Assembly: GCA_049999765.1 (NCBI GenBank)
Contig: JBNGIQ010009519.1
Coordinates: 410,663 to 452,202 of the forward strand
Source of the DNA: Phaeoceros laevis
Lineage: Eukaryota; Anthocerotophyta; Anthocerotopsida; Notothyladales
Length of the DNA: 41,540 nucleotides
Direction: 5' to 3'
Below are positions 11,901 through 22,081 of the stretch, piece after piece. Position numbers and translations under genes: made by a program. The notes under the pieces are model-generated. The model was not told the DNA's origin. It saw only the letters and a program-made list of their open reading frames with translations, and searched no databases. Every line of letters starts with the position of its first letter. Position 1 is the first letter of the stretch.

Positions 11901-14900
11901 GAACCTTTCCTTAAATCCTCCACCATTACCTGTGCCGCTTGTAAGAGGCTATGGGAAATTTCTGCATCCTGCTCCTGCTTGTTCACTTTTTGCTCCAACC
12001 TTTCGATTTCAGAGGCCTTTTCTTTTGCAAGTGACGTAGCTTGTTCAAGCTCAAGCTGAAGAAGTTGCAACCTCTGCGTATCTGCTGTTTCTGCCTCAGC
12101 CAAAGCTTCTCTGGCATCAACTATCTTCTTTTGTGCTTCTTCAAACTCCTTACGGGAGCTTTCAGCTTCATGTTCCAGTTTTCTCACTCTTGCCTCCAGT
12201 TTCTCGACTTCAGCGGACTTGGTACTTGCAAGAGACTGTGTGTCCTCAAGCTCAAGCCTGAGACGTTCCAAGGTTTGCATAGCTCCTCCTCCTTTATCTG
12301 GTCCCTGTTCATCGTAAATGGCCTTACTCTTTTCAAACTCTGCTAGTTTAATGACGGCTGCTTCTAGCTGAGGCTCTACAAGTAAGAGACGTTTCTGAGC
12401 TTCAGTTGATTGGCTCAGCAGCATCTCCAGCTTGTTAATCCAGCTTGCTTCTGAGGATAACATGCTGTCGTTCTGCTGAGACAAATATTCAACCGGACCC
12501 CCTGAAGATGTGCTAGCCTTAGCTTCCACCTTACCAATGACTAATTCCCCTTCAGATGATGCTTGTGACATTTTGACAGATGCAAAAGCAGCATTCACCT
12601 TTTCTTCCGCTGCGCACAGTTGTGCCTTATACTCTTCTTGATCTCTGCTGAGTTTTATACTCTCAGTACGCCAGGATTCTGCGTCGCACTTCCACTTCTG
12701 GTTATCCTGTAAAAGAGCTTTCATTACTGACGCAGCTTCTACAAGTTTCTCTTTGGCTGCCTGTCCATCATGTAGTTCTGCGTTCAGCTTCCCCCTTTCC
12801 TTGTCCCACTCCATCTCTTTCTGACTGTTGGATGACTGAGCAGTCAATAGTACCGTTTTTAAACGTATGACTTCAGATTGTACTGTTGCAAGACCCTCTG
12901 TAGTATCAGATTCGGACAAGCGTACATTACCACTGCATGCCGCGTCTGTGGCATCCTGCTTGACAACAGAAGGAAACAGACGGAAAAGTACAATAAGAAA
13001 GTGAACATAGTCCTAGGTTCTTGAATAATGAAAAGCTGGCTCAACTGGATAACATCTATTTCCTCCAAAACAAAAAACGCCAACCATTGACGACAAAAAG
13101 ATGATTAGGGAGCTACGTTGTGGAGGATGGACTTGGCATTCTGAGCGAATGTTAAGGTGCTCAGTGTCTTCATCGCGGAGCTGACATGTGCAGCAAGGAC
13201 ACTGTCAGCACAACCACTAGGAAAGCTTGTTTGCAGAAATGACGATGTCTGACAATACAACTCACCAAATGGACGGGCTGACATGTGCAACAAGAGTTGC
13301 CTTCGAGTGGTTTCCAAGAGAATCCTGTATGAATTTCAGACAATTTGAGGCAATGAACAGAGCAGCAGAGACTAAAGTTCGTAGGCAGCAGATGACAAAA
13401 CTACCTGAAAAAAGTCCATCAGCTTTGTGTGGCGGTGTTGTCCACCCTGGGGTTCCCTTGTAGCATGCCGCTCGCCGTTCAGAATTGGAAGTACAAGCCT
13501 GCTCACAAAGTAACAGAAGGCGTAAATGTGAAGCTTTGAAATGCAACAATCATTCTCCGAAGATCCATGATAGTAGTGAGCCGTACCCAAGAGTCGCTAA
13601 GGACTTGCTAACATATTCTCCCTCTGCACCTGACCTCTTCTGTCTGTTTGTTCCACACAAAGTAACAAAACCTCAATTACTGGACGATAAAGAAACATCC
13701 AACTCTCGTTGCGTGATCACAGTTGTAGAGCACAAATCTATTAAGGTACAGATACTGGTAAGCACAAAGTGGCACCTGTCTGGAGCAGCCAACTCAACTA
13801 GGTTGAGCCGCACACCTCTTGTGCTCACCATTGAATCATACTCCCACTGCATGCACCAAGACAGATAAAAGTGTATCGTATGAACCAGGCTGCAGTCAGG
13901 ACATCGCACGCATGCATCCAGCAAGATTATATAGGATCGATAGCTGTAACAGCAAACATGAGATCTAGGGAACGTGTACCTTGCTTTCAAGCAAGCATGT
14001 GAAGATGCTATGACACATGCTATTCTCCCCATCCATCGTCGCTCCTGCATTTTTCTTATTCTGCAACCCCTGATACAACCAGTAAACAAGCATCAGTCAC
14101 CACAATCACAAAATCTCACTCATAGCACGTTGCATTCTCAACTGGAAGTCTATTCCTGGTCCCAGACCTGTAGAAGCAGTTGAATAACATCTGGAACTCC
14201 AGCGACTTCCACTTGAGTAAGGTTTTCAACATAAACTCTTTTTTCCGCATCCTCTTTCTGCTGTCATGCACAGGATGTAGATGCTCAGGCCTGCACCCAC
14301 TCAAATACAAATTAAAGCCACACCAAACCCTCCCTTCCTATGGCTGTTGTGATCTACATCTTCAGACTACCTGCACGTTGCCAGACATCGGTTGAAGTAG
14401 ATCCCTTATCTCATCATCGATAGTTTCCACATACGAACACTTGCAAACATATTGCAAATGCTCATGCCTGCGAGCTTCCTCGTCCTGCGCATAGTGCACT
14501 CAAAGTTCAACATGTGTTTCTATCTGAGAGCACTAGAAGGGCAGAAGAATTATTCATGTTATGAAAGCTACCTGCCGAATCCTGGCAAACAAGTAGTCAA
14601 ACATGCGAGGAGTGATTCCACGGTTGCTGCTTCGACTGTCCAGGTCACCAAGGTTCCCGATCATTGTGTGAGTTTTGCCACTTCCAATCTAGCCACAACC
14701 CAGCCCCAAGACAGTATCAGTGCTTCGCACTGGTGTCGGATACTCAGTTCCAAAGTTACGAAAAGAACTTGCAAAGCTACCAACCTGTCCATATGTGAAC
14801 AAAGAGCTGTTGTAACCAGAAATGCAATGGTCTACAACAGGGAGACCTGCTACGAAGAAAAACTTTTGCTGCATCACATGGAGAAACCTCTCATTCAGTC

Positions 14901-15529
14901 CTTCAACCTAGCCCTGAGATCTAACGCATGCAGAGGACAAACCAACCGCCCCTACGACCTTAATAAAGTTCGTGCCTACCTGGGTGATGTTATCGCGTGC
15001 CACATAATCGAAAACGAACTGAGCTTCAGGGTGACCAAGCCATGTAAGCACGTAGTCACTGTCTTGCCGCAGGCATCTAGCATGGCCCTGCTCAGCTAGC
15101 TCTGAGCTGACGAGTGGGCGTGTCCGAATTATGACCTGCAGAGGACGGCACGAGCTCACATCCGGCTTCTTCCTTGAAATGACAGCTTCAGGCAACACTG
15201 GAACTCACCTGCAGGTCCTGATTTGTTCTGCCAGCGGCATGCTCCTCCGCACCCAGCAGCTGCCGACACCCATTTTCCTTCTCTCTCGGCGAAGGGGCGC
15301 CAGACTTGGGTGTTGTACAACTGGAGGTAGGCTGAGCAGGAGAGCCCTGGCGGGACACACCTGCTGCGTGTCCGTTGCCCCGACGGAGATACACCCCTCC
15401 ATTCTCGTGCTTTTGACGGACAGCACTTGCTTCTGCTGACACTTTTAGTCTCTTCGTAGGCGCGCCAATTGATGGTCGGTCGTGAGCCTCTTGAGGTTTC
15501 CTCCCATTTTGCCGCATTGGGGCAGCCAT
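8918..15529 (-). CDS. Kinesin-12-like protein with degenerate motor, giant coiled coil and DUF3444
   Basis: Thirteen exons with GT-AG sites and matching phases give 1785 residues: 15529-15209, 15135-14980, 14868-14785, 14688-14572, 14484-14371, 14260-14168, 14069-13980, 13846-13776, 13643-13587, 13498-13405, 13324-13266, 13180-13117 and 12955-8918. Residues 108-440 are a kinesin-12 motor that aligns almost exon for exon with the neighbouring plus-strand kinesin. RTRP and the P-loop GQIGSGKT (about 186-193) are kept. Switch I SSRSH has become NSMCH (311-315), switch II DLAGSE has become ELAAPD (343-348), EIYNEQ has become ETIDDE, and about six residues before SLSSLG are missing. Such a motor should not hydrolyse ATP normally. 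Residues about 445-1500 are charged heptad coiled coil with long internal repeats. Residues about 1560-1785 are DUF3444, ending LPKDCLELDP. Frame is kept throughout, which suggests selected function as a non-motile or nucleotide-locked protein. Confidence 0.85.
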
Positions 15530-16347
15530 TAAAGGCTTCCCACAACTTCAGCTATGGCAGCCTTCACCTCCTGCTCAGTTCCGCCAGGTGACTGGCAGAA
15601 TGGATATTACCGACATTCGTCGCACTCAACGGCGGAGCACCCGTGAGGCCGAAGTCTAGTCTCCCTAGTGAAGTAGCTGCCAACCCGTACCGGGTATGGA
15701 ATACCAACCCGTACTCTTCTGAGCAGAGTGGAATTGACAAGCGGGTGCAAAACCTCTTCTGCCTGCTCAGAGCTCACTGCTACTTGGAGTCTCCTAGTGC
15801 TCATATGCTTGGGCAGGTCGTTGGCGAAGGTATTGCTCAGATCTCCAGGCCAGTTTGCGACGGCTACTCCCGAGGACCCCAGACCTCAACCTCATCAGTC
15901 CAGGGCTTTTCGTCATTATTCGTGAAAGAGACGAGTTCAGCGCTCTGAGGCTTGATTATGACGAGTTCTGAGAATTAAGCCATTTTCTAAACAGCTAGTA
16001 ACTCGGAATCGTAATTATTGGGGGTTTCACCTGTCAAAGAACTCCTCGTTGGCAGGGGTTAACACGTGGCGAAAGGCAAACACGCCCACGCTGGACGCAA
16101 AACCTCGGGGCACTTCGAAGGTCGTGCCCGCAATAACTCCGTCGCCGTCACTGATCCACTGTTCAAACAGCTAATCTAAAAAGTGCATCCAGAGCGACAA
16201 CCTCGCGCGCCATTCTCAACGACCTCGCCTCGCTGGAGCATCTGGTTCAGTAGCACTTCCGAGTCGTCCCCATTGCTGCGCTGCAGCCGCTTCTGTAATC
16301 GCAAGACAAATCGAGGAGCGTGAGGCCCAATATCTGGATGAAGGAGA
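15530..16347. promoter_or_regulatory. Shared 5' region of the divergent kinesin pair
   Basis: These 818 bp separate the two start codons and must hold both promoters and 5' UTRs. A G-box (CACGTG) lies at 16063-16068, and a mitosis-specific-activator-like core (tcaacgg) at 15626-15632. The latter fits the mitotic expression known for plant kinesin-12 genes. Both motifs are short and could occur by chance. No TATA box was confidently placed. Confidence 0.5.
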
Positions 16348-19300
16348 ATGGAAGCCAGTCCGAAGGTGAAGGTAGTGTTTGAACCTTCGGTTGTTGTAGC
16401 TGGGAGAGCACCTTTGAACTCCATCTCGCAGACAACTCTGAACCAGCTGCCAGGGGAAGCCGGTGGAGCGTCCACTCCTTTCGAAAGGAAGGCATTGCCG
16501 GTCTCGAGTAGGGGCGGTGCTGGCTATCCATCCCTAGGATTCCCAGAGATACCTGTCACTCCTGAGAAATATGTACTCCCCCACTGTGCTGCCACAACGA
16601 CACCTCGGAGCAACCATGCTTGGGACCAGCTGCCTACCTCGTCCACCGGGGCGGAAACTGCTTGTAAGGGTCGATCGCCTCTTCTACCCAAGCAGCTTTT
16701 GATTTGGTTCGTCAGCTGATGGAGTGGCCTGTGTTGCAGGTTGTTCTAGGAATTTCAGACCAAGCTGTCCCTTGTCTCCCCTCACGGATCAGGAAAGGGC
16801 AACGGTCGGGGGTTTGGCCACAAATTCCTACTCCTCGATCGATAGGATATTGCAGAGGCCAAATGCTGTGGATTCTATGTCAGCGAATGGTACTGCATTA
16901 AGCAGTTACTATCCTTCCACTATACGGCCTATAGCCAGGCCGAGTGAGGGTGAGACCAGGGTGGGACTGGCTTCGGTCCCTACAGAGCACGTCCCTGGGG
17001 CAGGTGTGGTTCGAGCTGGAGCGGGAGTCCAAGCAAGCGGTGCACTACATTTGCCCAGAAGTGCAGTGCGCCGCCCTTCAGCTTCGGGTAGGTGTGCACC
17101 TGCGGCAGCTGGTGCAATGAGCTGCAATGAACAGCAGTTTGATATGGAGGAGGATGGCGAGTTTTGGAAATCTCATAGCGTGCAGGTAGTGTGGTCCATT
17201 TTTGTTGCTTCGATGAGGGCAGGGGTGGTCAGTGTGGCATGCAAGCTCGCAGCATCTGAGGTTTGGATTGATGGTGCCAGGTCCTCCTTCGCATTCGCCC
17301 GTTGAATAAGGCAGAAATCGCCTCAGAAGGCTCATTGAGATGCGTGCGGCAAGAAAGCCCTAGTGCAATCACTTGGCTAGGCTCAACAGAGTCCCGCTTC
17401 ACCTTTGATCACGTTGCGTGCGAGAGCATAACGCAGGTAGTTTCTAACGTCTTGAGGCCCTGGTGACAATTGTAGTTGTCTGCCTGTACAGAAAACGTTG
17501 ATGCTGCATATTTATTGGTTGCAGGAACGCCTGTTTCGTGTTGCTGGTTTGCCCATGGTAAACAACTGCATTGCGGGGTACAACAGCTGTATCTTTGCCT
17601 ACGGACAGACAGGCAGTGGCAAGACCTACACCATGCTCGGAGACGTAAATGGGCTTGATACCTGCGCAAGCAGGAACCGTGGAATCACCTCTCGAGTCTT
17701 TGAGGAGCTATTCGCAAGGATACACCAGGTACGTGAGCTGTATAGTCTGTAACCCAAGCTGTTGTTATGTAGCCCAGACACACCTAGCACCAGCCAATCA
17801 CAATTGTTTTGTCTTGTAGGAAGAGGTGGCCCACTGCGATGACCACTTGGAATACAGTTGCAAGTGCTCATTTTTTGAGATCTACAATGAACAGATAACA
17901 GATCTACTGTCTCCAAAATCCAGCAATTTGCAAGTAAGACACAACCTCAAAAATGAGTGCCAATCTTCTAGACTGATAATGTTGCGGCGACTGAAAATCT
18001 TTGCCCTTGTCATGGCAGATAAGGGAAGATGCAAGGAGAGGGGTCTACGTGGAGAACATCAGAGAAGTCGAGGTCTCCACATTGAATGATGTCATTCAAC
18101 TCCTTGTACAGGTATGCCGTTTAGCGAGAGCCGTTAAATCTGTCCTTTACGTAAGCCCTGGGAACTTAATGACTGACGGGGCCTTTGTGTACACCTAGGG
18201 AGCTGCAAACATGAAAGTAGCAGCAACAAGAATGAATGCTGAGAGCAGTAGGTCTCACACTGTTTTCACGTGTGTGATTGAAAGTAAGGTAAGGCTGCAT
18301 GCTACCAGCTGAAGCAGTTCTTTTTTGGAACCAGAATCTCATTGTCTGAATCTGTCTTTTGGTTTTGTAGTGGAATTGTGATTCCACAATCAATAGGAAA
18401 ATTGGACGACTAAATCTTGTTGATCTAGCTGGTTCAGAGAGGTAAGAAGTATGGACCCTTTCTTGATTTAGCTTTGTTACAGGAGGATGCTCTTTCAAAC
18501 GCTTCGTTGACTTGGGAGTACGCAACTTAATGTTATCATACTTGCTTGCTTGGGTGGGGCACTTCCAGACAGAAAACTTCAGGGGCGGAGGGTGAGCATT
18601 TCAAGGAGGCCGCGAACATCAACAGATCGTTATCCAGCCTGGGGTAATACATAGCTACGCAGTTCAAGCTATGCAGAAGGACGGAATGGTGTGCGAAGTG
18701 CTAATGCGTCCTGTCCTTATGCAGGAAGGTTATGATGGCTTTAGCACATGCTGGAAATGGGAAACCTAGGCATGTCCCGTACCGAGATTCTAAGCTCACC
18801 TTTCTACTGCAGGTTTGGTCTGGCTCATGTTGTCCTCCTTGCTGGCTTGCTCTTCTGTCGTATTTCGTCTGCCGAGCTTGTTGAATCTGCAGGATTCCCT
18901 TGGGGGCAACTCAAAGACGGCTCTCATCGCCAACGTCAGTCCCTCTATTTGGTACGTCGGAATGTCTATTGTTGTAAAGAAGGCTCCTATATCTTCCCTT
19001 TATGTCCTGACATTGACGAACTTCCTGTGTCAGCTGTGCACAGGAGACTCTGAGCACACTAAAGTTCGCTCAGCGTGCAAAGCTCATCCACAACCATGTA
19101 AGTTACCGAGGTGTTTGTAATTGTCAGAGACTTCATCAACCCGCTACATTCAGTCTGATCGTTGTCCTATTGGATCAGGCTGTTGTGAACGAGGATACAC
19201 GTGCTGATGTGACAGCACTTCGGAACCAAACTGAGCGACTCAAGGTATGCCCAATGTACCGGGTTTCCTCAGCCTCCTTTGCACGTAGATGAATGTCTTA

Positions 19301-20395
19301 ACTTTGTGTGACGTGAATATGCTCGAACAGGAAGAGGTAGATTGCTTGCATCGAGAAAGTGCTGCATGGGAAGAAGAGAGGAAGAGTCTCACTTTGCAAC
19401 TTCAAGAACAGGAGAACAATGCAGCAATTGCCAGAGATGAGTCTGCTGCTTTGGCTGCTGAGCTGCAGAGGATGAAGGCTCTATTAGTCGAGGTAGAAGA
19501 TGCGCACAGACAGGCACAGGGGTTATGGAACTGTGAAAAGCAGGATCTGCTCTCCAAGATTCAGCTTGCGGGCTCTGCCTCAGAAGGACAAGCTTTGAGG
19601 AGCATGGGTGATGTACGGGAGTTAGATGCCAGATTACGAAGACTCGAAGAGGTTGAGAGCAGGCGCAATACAAGCACTCCAGTGACAACATCCTGCGGAG
19701 GGACCGTTCTGCAGCTGAGTTCTGAGTTCCATGAGTTTGAAAACGAGAGGACGCAGAGAAGTATCGCTCCTGGGCAGGTCTGGGCAGTCTACGAGGATGG
19801 CGCGATGGCAGAATCGATGCCAAGGCGTTATGCACTGATCTCTGAAGTCAGCCGGGCTCCTTTCAAGGTAGTGATGAAACGGTTGGCCCCTGTTTCCACG
19901 AAACAAAATCTGGACTGGGACGAGGCATCAGGGATGAGAATTTCCTGTGGGCAATTCAAGGTTGGTAACGAAAGAGTAGTATACAATATGCGCTATTTCT
20001 CCCATGTTGTTATACCTGCTGACGGATTGAAGGAATCGATTGGCATCTATCCTAGAAAGCAGGATGTGTGGGCTCTGTACCGTACTTGGGATGAGAAATG
20101 GCCGGACTTAAGGAAGTCCCGGGAGAACAGGATACAATATGACCTGGTGGAGATAATGAGCGACTTCTGCGACGTGATGGGTGTCGATGTTGCTCTGTTG
20201 GCCAAAGTGTCTGGTTTTCGAACACTGTTCAAGAGATGTCAGGCTGCTCCCACTGCTTATCCAGCGAAGGACTTCCTCAGGTTTTCTCACAGAGTCCCAG
20301 CTCATAGGATGGCTGGTAGTGAGGTAGCTGGGTTGCCTAAGGATTGCGTGGAGCTTGATCCACTTGGCCTTCCCCTTGAGTTCATCAGTGGGTAA
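16348..20395 (+). CDS. Kinesin-12 family motor protein with C-terminal DUF3444
   Basis: Fourteen exons with consistent phases give 968 residues: 16348-16663, 16740-17185, 17281-17436, 17525-17728, 17820-17933, 18019-18111, 18199-18288, 18371-18441, 18569-18643, 18725-18812, 18893-18951, 19034-19097, 19179-19244 and 19331-20395. Residues 1-254 are a low-complexity N-terminus ending [11 protein letters not shown]. The motor (255-614) is canonical: [12 protein letters not shown] (333-340), [16 protein letters not shown] (459-463), DLAGSE (491-496), [14 protein letters not shown] and [12 protein letters not shown]. This pattern matches plant kinesin-12 (PAKRP1/POK group, phragmoplast and division-site microtubules). 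A short coiled coil (about 615-725) leads to DUF3444 (about 738-968: [33 protein letters not shown]). DUF3444 is otherwise known from plant DnaJ proteins. The first exon is the least certain part. The gene is head-to-head with its degenerate paralogue. Confidence 0.87.
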
Positions 20396-22081
20396 TGTAA
20401 AAGCATCCACTATTGACTTTGTAGCCATATACCAAGTCATGACGTGCTACAAGCTGAAAGGCTGAAAGGAATCACGTCTGTACATAGAGTCTGCATCTCT
20501 GTGTCCAACTGCGAAGACATAGCGGGACAGAGCGTCACGGGAGGGGCCTTCAGATGTCTGCACCAACCAAGAAAGCTGGCTCCTGATGTCTCTGTCAACA
20601 GCGGCAAGCTGTTGGCATGGCAGCTTTGTTTTGCGATTGTAAGAAGACCTATGAGGCTTGGACTTGCTGGTGGCATATGCCCCTTACTAATGTAAAAGGT
20701 CTTCAACATGGAGCTAGGAGGAAGGCTTGAGCAAAACAGGTTCTTCAAAATGGGTACAAGTCATGAATGGCAGCTGCACATCCGAATGTTCTGGCTTGCG
20801 TGCAACACATTCTGCATTCCACAACAAAGTGTTCTATCCAACTTTGTGCAGCAGGCTCTGCTGTTCCTCTGACTTTTGGCAAGACCACAGCGGACTCTTT
20901 GCGGTATTTTTACCTTAGGATCACGTGACATTCAATCTGTAGAATCATCGACAAGCAGGGCATCCAGATGCTGAAAGAATGTGGATGCCCTTATGTGAAC
21001 CAAGCAGGTACTGTAACTGCTTTGGCGAATTATTTATGTATAAGCTTGCAAAGCAAGCGAAGAGGAAGAGCCTGGTGGACGCTGTTGTACGTTTTGCATC
21101 AAATTGGATCTGCACTTGTAATCTCTGATCATCTGTAAGTGAACATTTATCAAGCTTTATATAAGTTATGGTGCCGTAATTCAGGCATCCTTGTGTTCTT
21201 TGCAAGCTTCCTTGCGAGCCTACCCTATGTGTGGCACAAACCTACAGTTTGCAAATTCAAGCTTTTGCGGAGTGTGCACCCAGAGTCCACCAGGTCTGGA
21301 CCTAGTGGACGAGCAATCACTGGTGTGCCGGGCTTCTGTTGGGCGAGAAACGAACATTGAACCGGGGAGTAGCTCATCACCTGGAACATACTGTAGTCTG
21401 GGTTAGGGGATGCAGTGTGTTCCAGGTGGTGAGCTGCTGCACGAAACAATGTTTAGAGGGCTTTTGCTGAACCTGGCGGAGATTCTGCGCTGTAGGCCGG
21501 GTGCCCTGAATTTCTCGCATCAACGCAAGCATGCTATCGGCACTGAAGGACTCAGACTGCGTGTCTAGGTCAGAGAGTCACACTTCAGGCCCTGCTCATC
21601 AGGAGGGAGCTAACGAAACCAGTAGGAAGATTCGAACGATCATCCACAGTTAAAGGCCGTGATACACGGAAAAAGCACTGTATGTGCGTTTAGAGCTGCA
21701 GAGCAATTCTACTGCAACTCACCAACCGGCTTCAATTGACCAGACTGGATCTCGATGGCCTTGATGCTCACCGATGTGGCTAAGCATGGATGTGCTTCTG
21801 GCCCGCAGCCAGATGAGGCAACGGGCGCATCAACCGTCTGGATATCAGGCGTGTCCAACAAGGGTCAGGGGGCTGGAGCTGGTGGCACAAGCACGGGGAG
21901 AGGTAAAAAATGAAGCTATGCAATTGCAACGCATTTCGAATTCGGTTTCTCAATTACCCCGACAGTTTGCTGACTTTGTGCTATGCTTGCTGGTGTGGCG
22001 AGTAATGCAGACTTCGACCGGCTGGTGGGATAACAAGAACCACAAACGTCTCTCGGGAGCTGTAACTATCATACTTTTTTC
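20396..22081. other. Gene-poor region between kinesin and PPR genes
   Basis: No protein gene was supported; the reading frames are short and unconserved on both strands. The region contains the hairpin at 21368-21438 and presumably the kinesin 3' UTR and the PPR promoter. Confidence 0.5.
21368..21438. ncRNA. Candidate small-RNA hairpin, 28-bp stem
   Basis: The arms 21368-21395 and 21411-21438 pair over 28 consecutive positions around a 15-nt loop. In a plus-strand transcript there are no mismatches or bulges; every non-Watson-Crick position is a G-U pair. In DNA, all arm differences are C/T transitions in one direction. This could be a short miRNA-like precursor, an RNA element in the kinesin 3' region, or a young inverted duplication decaying by cytosine deamination. 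The arms match no miRNA family that I recognise. Confidence 0.4.

Noticed and set aside
16176-16475. 99-codon minus-strand frame upstream of the kinesin
   Set aside because: It overlaps the first exon of the plus-strand kinesin, lacks recognisable motifs and is not needed by the minus-strand model.
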